A stretch of DNA of 64,000 nucleotides from JABMRF01 sp964584985 (GTDB lineage: Bacteria; Patescibacteriota; Patescibacteriia; UBA11705; JABHMO01). Below are positions 26,168 to 34,899 of this stretch, one piece after another. Location of the stretch: the NCBI GenBank assembly GCA_964584985.1, contig CAZPBK010000001.1, positions 93,789-157,788 of the forward strand. The letters are read 5' to 3'. The position numbers and the translations under genes are program-made. Under the pieces are notes generated by a model. It searched no databases and was not told the origin of the DNA. It saw only the letters and a program-made list of their open reading frames with translations. Numbering within the stretch: the stretch's first letter is position 1; every line of letters begins with the position of its first letter.

Positions 26168-26196
26168 ATCTTATCTCTATCTTGCTAAATCGTCAA
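26168..26196 (-). promoter_or_regulatory. Putative promoter of the PRTase-like gene
   Basis: TTGACG (26191-26196) and TAAGAT (26168-26173) are 17 bases apart. The -35 lies within the last codons of the HAD-family gene. Confidence 0.55.
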
Positions 26197-27013
26197 TTTT
26201 TAACAATATTTCTTCAACTCCCTTGGCAATCGGCTCCTTGGCTACATAATCAGCGTTTTTCTTAGCATCTTCACCGGCATTGCCGACAACAAAAAAGTAA
26301 TTCATTTTACTTTTCAACGGTTTATCCAAAATGTCATCACCAATTACAATATTTTTATAATTCGGATACTTTTCCTTTAGAACCTGAAAAGCTTTTGCCT
26401 TGCTGGTTTCCTTGGGATAAGCCAATAAATTGGCAAATGAAGTTGTATATTCCAAATCAAAAGGATAGTTCTTTTTTTCAACCAATTCTTTCACTTTTTG
26501 ATAAAATTCCTTGACCGCCGGAAGATGTTTTGCTAATTGACCGTTTTCAACTTTTTTGACATGAATACTCAAACTGTATTTTCTATATTGATTAACGAAA
26601 AAAATCACAGTATCCTCACCAGGTATTTCTTGAACATCCAAATGCTTGTTAATGTCCGTGGTGTCACAATTAAAGATCCTGGAATCTTTAAACTCTTTTT
26701 TTACCAAGAAATCAATATCCCGCTTTAACTCTTTTAAGCTTTCAACCGTTTTATCACTGACCAATATTTGCTCGGTTTCATTTTCCTGATCATAAATAAA
26801 ACTACCGTTTTCGCCGATTAAAGGCCCATGTATGTCAAACATTTGAACCACTTCAAACAAATCCTCCAAAGATCTGTTGGAGTTAATAATAAATATCTCG
26901 CCTTCTTCTGAAAGTTGCTTTATTACAGAATTAATTGTCGGAGAATTGGAACGATAATCAGTATCCAACAAAGTGCCGTCCACATCCAAGGTAATTAAAT
27001 ATTTATTTTTCAT
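26177..27013 (-). CDS. HAD-IIB (Cof-like) hydrolase
   Basis: This 278-residue phosphatase has the nucleophile motif LDVDGTLLD near residues 9-17. The cap region holds HGPLIGENGSFIYD, and the C-terminal GDDILDKPLKSKM with FVVGNAGEDAKKNADYVA is the metal-binding motif IV of Cof, sucrose- and mannosyl-phosphatase-like enzymes. The substrate is probably a sugar phosphate or nucleotide cofactor. It is flanked by terminators and appears to be transcribed alone, without a Shine-Dalgarno. Confidence 0.85.
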   Translation of the reverse strand: MKNKYLITLDVDGTLLDTDYRSNSPTINSVIKQLSEEGEIFIINSNRSLEDLFEVVQMFDIHGPLIGENGSFIYDQENETEQILVSDKTVESLKELKRDIDFLVKKEFKDSRIFNCDTTDINKHLDVQEIPGEDTVIFFVNQYRKYSLSIHVKKVENGQLAKHLPAVKEFYQKVKELVEKKNYPFDLEYTTSFANLLAYPKETSKAKAFQVLKEKYPNYKNIVIGDDILDKPLKSKMNYFFVVGNAGEDAKKNADYVAKEPIAKGVEEILLKIDDLAR

Positions 27014-27077
27014 AAAAATTATTTTTCATTATATATTAAAAAAAAGATTCGGGTTTGTCAAATACCTGCCGTTTTTC

Positions 27078-27113
27078 AAAAAAAGCAGACACTTCTCATG
27101 TCTGTTTTTTTTT
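27078..27113. terminator. Rho-independent terminator
   Basis: CAGACA and TGTCTG arms around a 7-base loop have A and T runs on the two sides. It follows hisS on the minus strand. Confidence 0.85.
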
Positions 27114-27121
27114 AGCTTGTT

Positions 27122-28426
27122 TTACTTGTTTATTTTTTCCAATATTTGGTTTAAAGTTAGCAAATCCTGCTCTCCTGTTTTCATATTTTTCAAACTGTAC
27201 TTTTTTTGCTTATCCTCATCCTCTCCGATCAGAACAACATAGGGGATGTTGTAAGCATTGGCAAAATCCAAGGCTTGTTTTATCTTTTTTTCGGATAAGT
27301 TAATATCAGTGTTTAGACCGGCCTTTCTCAACTCCGAGGCAGCTTCCAAAGCTCTAAAATAATACTTTTTTTCAAAAGGCACAAAATAAACTTGAGCCAC
27401 AGCTTTTTCATCTTGAACAATCCTTTTGTTCAATTTCATAGCCTCAAAAACAGTTTCCAAACCAAACCCCACTCCAATCGCAGGATACTCTTTCTTGGAA
27501 TTAAGAAATCCGGAAATCATTTTGTCATAGCGACCGCCTCCGGCCAGAGAAGAATCCAACTCAGACTGATCCTTTAAAAAGACTTCAAAAATATTTCCTG
27601 TGTAATAGTCCAAGCCTCTGGCCAATGATGGAATAAATTCTATTGATTCATTATTTAAAACTCCCTTGATGGTTCGCTCCAATTCGTCCAAGCCGGAATC
27701 ATCTCCCAATATCTCACGCAAATTACTAATTTTTTCCCTATTGGAACCTTGAATGTTTATTGTTTTAATAATCGTTTCCACTTGATCTTCCTTTAGTCCC
27801 TTAGCTTTTAATTCTTCAATCACTTTGCTTTGTCCCATTTTTTCCAATTTATCCAAAGTTATTATAGTTGTGGCAAACAAATCCTCAGTTAAACCTGCAT
27901 ATTTTAATATGGAGTTTATAACTTTCCGGTTGTTTAAGCTGATTGTAATTTCCAAATCCAATTTTTCAAAAACTTCGTAAATAAGCTGTAAAATTTCAGC
28001 GTCGGCGTTTGTGCTTTTTACTCCCACCATATCAATATCAGCCTGCCAAAACTCCCTGTAACGACCCAGCTTTACCGGTCCATCGCGAAAAACCTGCCCG
28101 ATTTGATAACGTTTGAACGGCATTTTCATATTGGGGTTCATTCCAACATATCGGGCAAAAGGTACGGTAAATTCAGTTCGTAAAACCAAGTCTCTGCCAC
28201 CTTGGTCTTGAAGCTTGAAAGATTCTTTCATGGCATCGGATTCCTGTCCCGGACCAAATTTTGAAGCAAAAAGATCATATCTCTCAATGATCGGGGTTTC
28301 AATCGGGTTGTAACCAAAAGACTCAAAAACTTGGCGCAAAGTTTTTACTATTTTATCTCTGGCTTTTTTTTCTTTCGGAGCAAAATCTCTGACTCCTTTG
28401 GCCCTTTTTAATATTTCCGATTTCAT
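27122..28426 (-). CDS. hisS: Histidyl-tRNA synthetase
   Basis: This class II synthetase of 434 residues charges tRNA-His. Motif 1 lies around ETPIIERYDLF, motif 2 is in GQVFRDGPVKLGRYREFWQ and motif 3 in IGVGFGLETVF. The histidine-specific RGLDYYTGNIFEVF is present, as is the C-terminal anticodon-binding domain (VYFVPFEKKY onward). The gene for its substrate, tRNA-His, lies 20 bases upstream on the same strand, so tRNA and enzyme are probably cotranscribed. Confidence 0.97.
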   Translation of the reverse strand: MKSEILKRAKGVRDFAPKEKKARDKIVKTLRQVFESFGYNPIETPIIERYDLFASKFGPGQESDAMKESFKLQDQGGRDLVLRTEFTVPFARYVGMNPNMKMPFKRYQIGQVFRDGPVKLGRYREFWQADIDMVGVKSTNADAEILQLIYEVFEKLDLEITISLNNRKVINSILKYAGLTEDLFATTIITLDKLEKMGQSKVIEELKAKGLKEDQVETIIKTINIQGSNREKISNLREILGDDSGLDELERTIKGVLNNESIEFIPSLARGLDYYTGNIFEVFLKDQSELDSSLAGGGRYDKMISGFLNSKKEYPAIGVGFGLETVFEAMKLNKRIVQDEKAVAQVYFVPFEKKYYFRALEAASELRKAGLNTDINLSEKKIKQALDFANAYNIPYVVLIGEDEDKQKKYSLKNMKTGEQDLLTLNQILEKINK

Positions 28427-28446
28427 ATATTTTTTTTATAACCAAA

Positions 28447-28523
28447 TGGGGTGGACGACGGGACTTGAACCCGCGGCCTCTAGTACCACAAACTAGAGCT
28501 CTACCAACTGAGCTACGTCCACC
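28447..28523 (-). tRNA. tRNA-His (GTG anticodon)
   Basis: The minus strand begins GGTGGACGTAGCTCAGTTGG, with the extra G at -1 that pairs with C73. The anticodon loop is TTGTGGT (GTG), the T-loop is GGTTCAAGTCC and CCA is encoded at 28447-28449. It lies just upstream of hisS. Confidence 0.96.
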
Positions 28524-28533
28524 ATATTTTTAT

Positions 28534-28560
28534 AAAAAACACCGGCTTTTGCCGGTCATT
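28534..28560 (-). terminator. Rho-independent terminator
   Basis: ACCGGC / GCCGGT with loop AAAA and a U run in the minus-strand RNA separates the Kef-type antiporter gene from the tRNA-His/hisS unit. Confidence 0.85.
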
Positions 28561-28665
28561 TTAGTATATTCAAATTACAGACCAGCGACTACTGACTCAA
28601 TCTATGATGACCCTTGTTCATTATTCTTTTCATGTATCATATATTAGCAAATTTTTTTGTAATTG

Positions 28666-30363
28666 TCAAATAAGCTTTTGCTTTTTCAAATACTCCAAAT
28701 CAAAAATATGTTTCTCTCTTTCATGTTTATATTTATCCATATTTAACTTGTTTTTCTTTATTAAATCAACCATAAATCTCCTACCCAGATACGGAGGCAT
28801 AATCACATATGTGGCTCCGGCCTTATACATTTTATCGGCCTCACCCGTTTGATTAGCCACGCATAAAAATTTAATGCGACTATTACGTTTTTTAACTTTT
28901 TTTAACAAATCAACATTAACATCAGCATCCGGAACCGTAGAAATAATCAATTTTGTCCCAACCATTGGCAAATCTTCAATGAGTTCAGGATCATCGGCCG
29001 AACCGTAAACACAATCAACTCCCCGATTAATCAATGACTCAATGACTCTGGGATCATGATCCACAATCAAGAAATCCACTTTCATTTTTTTGAATTGTGA
29101 AATTAAACCGCCCCCTAAACGATGAGCTCCGAATAAAATAACTTCAAATCTTTTCTTAGAAAGCTTTTTTTCTCTGCGTCTATGGCGATCGGGAAAAATT
29201 TTGGACAAAGGCTTTTTAAACTTTTTTAAAAGCTGGTGATTGTAAGTTATATAGTAAGTTGAAACCCCGATGGTAATGATACTGACAATGGTCGCCGGTC
29301 CTAAAATATATTCCGGCAAATGACCAAAGCCAATTCCTATTCCCATCACAATAAGGGAAAACTCACTAATCTGGGAGACGGTTAATCCGGCGAAAAAACT
29401 GGTTCTAAGAGTATATCGCAACCAACGCATTACCAAAATCATTATTATCGGATTTCCTATCAAGATAAACAAAGAAAAAGCAATAATAAACCCAAGGGAA
29501 TCCTGAACTTGAGATAAATGCACATTGGCTCCCAAAACAACGAAAAAAATTATCAAAAAGAAATCCCTGAGAGACTGAATCCTGGAAGCAATTTCTCTTT
29601 GATAGGGAGAAACCGAAAGAATAATTCCGGCCACCAGAGCGCCCAATTCCATGGAAAAATCAAGCTTGTAAAAAACCGAAGCCATAACAAAACAAACGCC
29701 CAGACCGAAAATGAACAACATTTCTTTATTATCGGCAAAAATACGATCAACATGAGGAACCACAAATTTCAATAATAAATAGATTCCCAAAACAGTTAAG
29801 GCCATTTTCCCGGTAAGTATGAACAAAGAAGAAGCTACTTGTCCTTCACTAACATTGGAAAAAGCCGACAATCCTATCAAAAAAAGCATCGCCACCACAT
29901 CCTGCACCAATAAAAACCCAATGGTTATTTTGCCGTACAAGGTGTCTTGCTCTTTTTTATCATACAATATACGCAAAATTATAATCGTGCTACTTAAGGC
30001 AAAAGCCAAGGAAACATAAAAAGAAACAAGCGGTGCAAAGCCCATAATTCTGGAAATGGCATATCCGCCGATAGTGGTAAAAATTATTTGAGCCAAACCG
30101 GTTATGGTCGCCACTTTTCCCACATCCTTAATCACACTGGGACGCAATCCAAGACCGACTATAAACAAAAGCAAAGCAATCCCAATATGAGAAAACGACT
30201 CCAGCAAGCCTTCATGAGGAATAATGCCGGTAACCGACGGTCCGACAATTATTCCGGTAATGATATAGCCAATAACCAAAGGTTGCCTGAGCAACTTCAT
30301 GATCACCGAAATAATCAAAGCTATTCCCAAAGTAGCTCCCAGTTGTATAAAGACATCTGTCAT
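28666..30363 (-). CDS. Kef-type cation/proton antiporter with RCK domain (CPA2 family)
   Basis: This 565-residue membrane protein has about 12 helices, with GYIITGIIVGPSVTG and ALAFALSSTIIILRIL as the CPA2 signatures. A C-terminal regulatory domain starts near residue 410 (FEVILFGAHRLGGGLISQFK, then FLIVDHDPRVIESLINRG), an NAD-binding RCK/TrkA-N fold. It would exchange K+ or Na+ for protons across the cytoplasmic membrane. The last 60 residues, MPPYLGRRFMVDLIKKN onward, complete the RCK region. It is transcribed alone. Confidence 0.92.
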   Translation of the reverse strand: MTDVFIQLGATLGIALIISVIMKLLRQPLVIGYIITGIIVGPSVTGIIPHEGLLESFSHIGIALLLFIVGLGLRPSVIKDVGKVATITGLAQIIFTTIGGYAISRIMGFAPLVSFYVSLAFALSSTIIILRILYDKKEQDTLYGKITIGFLLVQDVVAMLFLIGLSAFSNVSEGQVASSLFILTGKMALTVLGIYLLLKFVVPHVDRIFADNKEMLFIFGLGVCFVMASVFYKLDFSMELGALVAGIILSVSPYQREIASRIQSLRDFFLIIFFVVLGANVHLSQVQDSLGFIIAFSLFILIGNPIIMILVMRWLRYTLRTSFFAGLTVSQISEFSLIVMGIGIGFGHLPEYILGPATIVSIITIGVSTYYITYNHQLLKKFKKPLSKIFPDRHRRREKKLSKKRFEVILFGAHRLGGGLISQFKKMKVDFLIVDHDPRVIESLINRGVDCVYGSADDPELIEDLPMVGTKLIISTVPDADVNVDLLKKVKKRNSRIKFLCVANQTGEADKMYKAGATYVIMPPYLGRRFMVDLIKKNKLNMDKYKHEREKHIFDLEYLKKQKLI

Positions 30364-30480
30364 TTATTTTGATTTTATTTTTGTTTTCTACTTTTTGTTA
30401 TCTTGTCCAAAAAGCACTCTAACATACCATTCATTCCTAATCCACATTAATTAAATCATTATCTTTAAACAATTATGATT

Positions 30481-31572
30481 TTATTCACTTTTGTTCAAGA
30501 CAATTACCTGGGTCGGATAAGCAAATTCAATTTTTTCTTTTTCAAATTCTTTAAATATAGCTAAATTGATTTCTTGTTTTTTCTCCATATAATCAGCATA
30601 ATCATCCGAATTAACCAGGTAAACCAGCTCAAAATTTAAACTAAAGTCACCAAAAGATTCAAAATGACAACGATCAAAATCCACGCCCTTAATATCTTTT
30701 ATAATTCTTTTGGTTATGCTCGGTATGGCCTTTAATTTGGTCTGGCTTGTTTCATAAATAACGCCCAAATTAACTACCACACGCCGCTGTTCCAACCGTT
30801 TGAAGTTTTGGACTCGCGCCGTAGTTAATTCTTTGTTGGAAATAACCAGCTCCTCACCTTGCAAAGTCCTTATTCTGGTAGTTTTCAAGCCAATCCTTTC
30901 CACTGTGCCGGAATCACCGCCAACAGCAATAAAATCTCCAATTTCAAAAGGTTTATCCACATATAAGGAAAATGAGCTGAAAATGTCGGTTAAAATATTC
31001 TGTAAAGCCAAGGCAATGGCAATACCTCCGATACCCAAACTGGCGATTAAAGAAGTAACATTAATACCCAAATTGGACAAGATTAGGATTATGGCCACAA
31101 TCCATAAAACAGCCTTTAAAATAATACTTATGGCTTGTAGCATTGAACGAGAGTACTTCTTGTCTTTGGTCGCAGTTTGTTTACTTTTCAAAACCTTATT
31201 TACAAGATAATCCACAAACCTTGAAGCGGTTTTAACAACTTCGTAAACAACGGCCACTAGAATTAAAATATTCAAAACAGTGGCAACCAGCTCCGACAAA
31301 ACCAAAACCTTAACGGCAAAAAATAAGGCCACAAAAATATAAAACCAAGATTTCACCTTTTGCAAAGAAGTAACTAAAATGTCATCAAAGTCGGTTTTGG
31401 TCTTTTTACTTAATTTTTTTAAACGAATCAAAATAAAACTCTTGAAAATTTTCAAGGCTAAAATCACTCCAACAAAAATAACCAAGGCCAAAAAATAATC
31501 ATAAACAGTATTCCCCCAAAAAGAAGTTTGTTTCAAAATTTCAATATTAAAATAAGACGATAAAAAATTCAT
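30481..31572 (-). CDS. MscS-family small-conductance mechanosensitive channel
   Basis: The 363-residue protein has about four to five helices. The pore-lining helix reads LIASLGIGGIAIALALQNIL, followed by the beta-domain start PFEIGDFIAVGGDSGTVERI and KLTTIRTLQGEELVI-like sequence. The C-terminal alpha/beta vestibule ends in FAYPTQVIVL. MscS channels open during hypo-osmotic shock. It stands between the Kef antiporter and PhoH and looks like its own unit. Confidence 0.93.
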   Translation of the reverse strand: MNFLSSYFNIEILKQTSFWGNTVYDYFLALVIFVGVILALKIFKSFILIRLKKLSKKTKTDFDDILVTSLQKVKSWFYIFVALFFAVKVLVLSELVATVLNILILVAVVYEVVKTASRFVDYLVNKVLKSKQTATKDKKYSRSMLQAISIILKAVLWIVAIILILSNLGINVTSLIASLGIGGIAIALALQNILTDIFSSFSLYVDKPFEIGDFIAVGGDSGTVERIGLKTTRIRTLQGEELVISNKELTTARVQNFKRLEQRRVVVNLGVIYETSQTKLKAIPSITKRIIKDIKGVDFDRCHFESFGDFSLNFELVYLVNSDDYADYMEKKQEINLAIFKEFEKEKIEFAYPTQVIVLNKSE

Positions 31573-31635
31573 AAAACTATTATTATTTTTTTTATAACAA
31601 ATTTATTATAACATTTTTTAAAAAACTTTAAAAGC

Positions 31636-31667
31636 AAAAAGCGCCCCGAAAATGTTCCGGAGCGCTG
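31636..31667 (-). terminator. Rho-independent terminator after PIN-PhoH
   Basis: The minus-strand RNA forms AGCGCTCCG / CGGGGCGCT with loop region GAACATTTT, then a U run. It aligns over 27 positions with the terminator at 33214-33246, with paired changes in the stem. Confidence 0.85.
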
Positions 31668-31678
31668 AATTGATTTTT

Positions 31679-33121
31679 TCACTTCATCCGCTCAATGGCC
31701 TCTTTGACCAAGTCTGATCTTTCCGATTTGAGCAAACGAACAATGCCGGCTCTTTCAGAACCGTACCAACGATCAGCGGCAAAGCTTAAACCATTGGAAA
31801 GTTCGTCAAGATAAATGGTGTCAATTTGTTGTACATCGCCGGTCAAAACGATCTTGGAACCATAGCCGGCTCTGGTAATCAAGGTTTTGACCTGCTTGGG
31901 TGTCATGTTCTGCACTTCATCAATGATCAGAAAAGTATCATCTTCAGTGGAACCGCGAGCAAAGGTAATCGGTTCAACGCTAAACCAACCGGGAGAAAGC
32001 CCATAATCTTTGAGCTTTTCCACATCTTCTACCTCTACCTTGCCACTAATCTGATGAAGGAGGTCATCATCCACCGCTTTTTCCAAAGCACTCCAAACAG
32101 GAATTGCCCAAGGACCAAACTTTTCTTCCACACTACCGGGTAAAAAACCAAGATCGCGTCCCAACGGTTCGTTAATTCTCCAGCATTTAACCTTTTTGTA
32201 AACCCCGGATACGCATTGATCATAAGCGGCCTTGAGACTTAACAGAGTTTTACCGGTACCGGCCGGACCGATCAAAATAACCACTTCAACCTGACTTTCT
32301 CGCAAAAGAAAATCAGCCAAGGCCTGCTCGTCATTCACCGGTCTGATCTGCTTTTTATGACGCCAATATTCCGGATTTCTTTCTTGAGGATTCGGCCTTT
32401 TGACCAGAATCAGCCGACCTTGACGATAAACGCACAAAGCGGATTTGTATCCCTGATCGGTTTTGACTCGGAGCAAACAGGTTTGATTTTCCTCCAACGA
32501 AAAATCATCAACATGTGTAGATACTTCCTCTATGAGTAAAAAGCCTTCTTTATACAGCTTGGTCAAAGGATCTTGATTGTCGGCGATCAAAAAATCAACT
32601 TCAATGACCATATTACCCGACAATCGGCTTTTGACGCTTTCCGGCTTGACTCTGTCTTTTTCCCAGGCCTCGGCTCGCAATTCAAGAGCGTCTGCCTTGA
32701 TGCGCAAAAGCAAGTCTTGGGACAGAAGTATCACTTTTTTGCCGGAATCACGCTTTAGTCTCTTTTCCCAGTTCTTGGTCACCAGCAAGATTCGGTTATC
32801 CACTTTGTCGTGTATGTCCGGAATTCCCAGTTCTTTCATATCCACGGCATTGTGATCAACAATCAAAGTGCCGTTGGCTTGAGTAGAGACTCCATCATAT
32901 AAATTTTGTCCCTGATCAACTGCTTGAGCACGATATTTTTCTATTTCTCTGACTGCGGCCCGCACTGCGGACGAAATATAGTTGTCTCGATTTTTCAGCT
33001 TATCAAGTTCCTCCAAAACCCAAAAAGGCACTACAATAGTATTATCCTCCAAATCATCAATTACCTTTGGATTGTGCACAAACACATTGGTGTCAACAAC
33101 ATAGATTTTTTCCGCTTTCAT
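31679..33121 (-). CDS. phoH: PIN-domain PhoH-family ATPase (YlaK/PhoH2-like)
   Basis: The first 150 residues form a PIN nuclease domain: KIYVVDTNVFVHNPKVIDDL with the first catalytic Asp, and VLEELDKLK. From about residue 255 the PhoH ATPase follows, with Walker A LIGPAGTGKTLLSLKA and Walker B DTFLIIDEVQNMTPKQVK. The pair is a predicted RNA helicase plus ribonuclease of the PhoH2 type. Its 480-residue length is usual. It has a GCGGAGGAACA site before the ATG, a probable promoter at 33182-33209 and its own terminator, unlike most genes nearby. Confidence 0.93.
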   Translation of the reverse strand: MKAEKIYVVDTNVFVHNPKVIDDLEDNTIVVPFWVLEELDKLKNRDNYISSAVRAAVREIEKYRAQAVDQGQNLYDGVSTQANGTLIVDHNAVDMKELGIPDIHDKVDNRILLVTKNWEKRLKRDSGKKVILLSQDLLLRIKADALELRAEAWEKDRVKPESVKSRLSGNMVIEVDFLIADNQDPLTKLYKEGFLLIEEVSTHVDDFSLEENQTCLLRVKTDQGYKSALCVYRQGRLILVKRPNPQERNPEYWRHKKQIRPVNDEQALADFLLRESQVEVVILIGPAGTGKTLLSLKAAYDQCVSGVYKKVKCWRINEPLGRDLGFLPGSVEEKFGPWAIPVWSALEKAVDDDLLHQISGKVEVEDVEKLKDYGLSPGWFSVEPITFARGSTEDDTFLIIDEVQNMTPKQVKTLITRAGYGSKIVLTGDVQQIDTIYLDELSNGLSFAADRWYGSERAGIVRLLKSERSDLVKEAIERMK

Positions 33122-33181
33122 TGTTCCTCCGCTAATGATTAAATCCCCGATTCTAAGATTGATTTTTCAATGCGCCTTTTT

Positions 33182-33209
33182 AGCTTAACAGGTTTTAAAT
33201 TTTTTTCAA
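33182..33209 (-). promoter_or_regulatory. Putative promoter of PIN-PhoH
   Basis: TTGAAA (33204-33209) and TAAGCT (33182-33187) are 16 bases apart on the minus strand, about 60 bases before the start codon. Confidence 0.4.
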
Positions 33210-33213
33210 GATT

Positions 33214-33246
33214 AAAAAAGCGCCTTGAGAATGTTTCAAAACGCTT
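33214..33246 (-). terminator. Rho-independent terminator
   Basis: The minus-strand RNA forms AGCGTTTTGA / TCAAGGCGCT with two G-U pairs and a U run. It ends the 103-residue orphan transcript and is homologous to the PhoH terminator. Confidence 0.85.
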
Positions 33247-33256
33247 TGACTATGGC

Positions 33257-33568
33257 TCAATGCCCCTTTTTCTTCATTTCCGCAATAACCTGCTTAACGG
33301 TTTTTTTTCTGCGTTTGTACAAATCCCAGCGATGAGCCCTTTGATTTTGCCCCTTTCTGGCCCAAACGCGGAATTTTACAGGTATATTATCTCGACTTTT
33401 ATGCAAACGAGCGATCAAATTAAAATCAGCGGAAAAAAGCAATCTTCTGTCTCCACCGGTCACTTCAATCGGCTCCGGCTCATCAGGTTTGTTGAGTTTT
33501 AACTGAGCATCCACAATAACTTGATTGGTAAAGCTATCACCGGCTTCCACAAAAAACTCTTTGCTCAT
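33257..33568 (-). CDS. Small basic orphan protein
   Basis: The 103-residue protein is unknown to me. A mixed N-terminal half (FFVEAGDSFTNQVIVDAQLK) contains a GGDRRLLFSADFN stretch, and the C-terminus is strongly basic (RRKKTVKQVIAEMKKKGH). It could bind RNA, though this is only composition-based. AAAAGGAGAA precedes the ATG, TTGACA-17-TAATAA lies upstream and a terminator downstream. Confidence 0.65.
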   Translation of the reverse strand: MSKEFFVEAGDSFTNQVIVDAQLKLNKPDEPEPIEVTGGDRRLLFSADFNLIARLHKSRDNIPVKFRVWARKGQNQRAHRWDLYKRRKKTVKQVIAEMKKKGH

Positions 33569-33617
33569 TTTTTTCTCCTTTTACAGTTAATATCAGCTAT
33601 TGGATTTCAGTATAATC

Positions 33618-33646
33618 TTATTAACACAGATCTAAATATTTGTCAA
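33618..33646 (-). promoter_or_regulatory. Sigma-70-type promoter
   Basis: TTGACA (33641-33646) and TAATAA (33618-33623) are 17 bases apart and drive the 103-residue orphan gene at 33568. Confidence 0.8.
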
Positions 33647-33694
33647 GACAAAAATACATAAAACCCATATCTTTTTTTTACTTTAAGTCATAGA

Positions 33695-34294
33695 TTATAA
33701 ATTCCTTATATCTTTAAGCAAACCGGAAAATTTTTTCTGCAAAAAATGTCCTTTGCTTTTATATTGCCTGACAATGGCACCGGGCAGAGCTCTTTGATAT
33801 TTTTGCAAATGAGAAAATGGCACAATCGGATCATCCAAACTGTGATAAAGATATATTTGACCAACTTGTGATTTTAACTTATCCAAATTTTTCGGCGGTT
33901 TAAAATCTTTTAAAGATTCGTTTAAGCCAGACTGCTCATACGGAGCGGACAACAAAAACAAGGCCTTGATTGATTTTGGAAAATTATTTTCGGCCAAATA
34001 TTTAACCAAAAAAGATCCACCGAGCGAATGTCCAATCAAAATTAAATTATCATCGGCTTTTTCCAGAATTTTTTGAAAAAAGATTCTCCATTCTCCGTAC
34101 TTGGCATTTTGAGCGTTGGGCATTTTTATAACCAAAGTATCAAAATCAGCTCCCAAATCGCTTTTTAAGCTGTCGCTCCACCTAATCTTGCGGAAACGAT
34201 CAAGATCAATATCCAAATTTTTTAAATATTTAATAAAGTCGGATTTTTTTTCAAACACTTCGCCTCCTCTAATCAGAATTACTTGCTTTTTCAT
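33695..34294 (-). CDS. Alpha/beta hydrolase (RBBP9/YdeN-like)
   Basis: The 199-residue protein has the nucleophile elbow LILIGHSLGGSF with Ser near residue 88. The short N-terminal VILIRGGEVF and the C-terminal YHSLDDPIVPF (Asp) and GHF (His) complete the catalytic triad expected of small serine hydrolases. The substrate is unknown. It is 13 bases downstream of the CadD-like membrane gene. Confidence 0.85.
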   Translation of the reverse strand: MKKQVILIRGGEVFEKKSDFIKYLKNLDIDLDRFRKIRWSDSLKSDLGADFDTLVIKMPNAQNAKYGEWRIFFQKILEKADDNLILIGHSLGGSFLVKYLAENNFPKSIKALFLLSAPYEQSGLNESLKDFKPPKNLDKLKSQVGQIYLYHSLDDPIVPFSHLQKYQRALPGAIVRQYKSKGHFLQKKFSGLLKDIRNL

Positions 34295-34307
34295 AAAAGT
34301 ATTTTAG

Positions 34308-34895
34308 TTATAAAATATTAAAGACAATTAAAATCGCCAAAATCAGCAGACTGAACACAGCTACTTGTTTTTTGTACTTAAAAGCGTAAAGCTTTTGACC
34401 AAAGTAAATAACCGCCAAAATCTGTATAATGGTAGCCAAATAAATGCCCAAAACGGAAAATATAATTCTATTACCGTCTCTTAAAAACAAAGGGATCAAA
34501 ACAATGATGTCATCCAAAATAGTAACAAAAGACACCACAAAACCGATCACAGTTAACTGACCCAAACGCTCCCATGATAATTTTTTTATTTTTTTGATCT
34601 TTTTATCAACCTTTTTTCTGGAAGAAATAACCAAAGCGTCAAATTGAACGCTGAGAGCCAATAAAACGATCAAACCGGAAGTAATGTATTTTGTATATGG
34701 CAACTCTTGCAAAAAAGAGCCAAAAACATAAGCCAAAACCATGGCCAAGCTAATGGCCAAAATATTACCGATTGAAAAAGCGATCGCTCCTTTTTTTCTT
34801 TTGGTGACTGTGGCGATCAAAGGAATTCTGGAAATCACATCATCAAAGCTGGCAATGATTTTCAGAGCCATTCCCTCCAATAAAATTAAAATCAT
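34308..34895 (-). CDS. Multipass membrane protein with two DD-containing repeats (CadD/LysE-like, tentative)
   Basis: The 195-residue protein has six hydrophobic segments. Each half carries a similar acidic element, SFDDVISRIPLIA near the start and TILDDIIVLIPLF past the middle, so it looks like an internal duplication. That layout resembles cadmium-resistance CadD and related cation or LysE-type exporters. The start at 34895 is supported by GGAGG within the end of the upstream gene. No substrate can be named. Confidence 0.55.
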   Translation of the reverse strand: MILILLEGMALKIIASFDDVISRIPLIATVTKRKKGAIAFSIGNILAISLAMVLAYVFGSFLQELPYTKYITSGLIVLLALSVQFDALVISSRKKVDKKIKKIKKLSWERLGQLTVIGFVVSFVTILDDIIVLIPLFLRDGNRIIFSVLGIYLATIIQILAVIYFGQKLYAFKYKKQVAVFSLLILAILIVFNIL

Positions 34896-34899
34896 AAAA

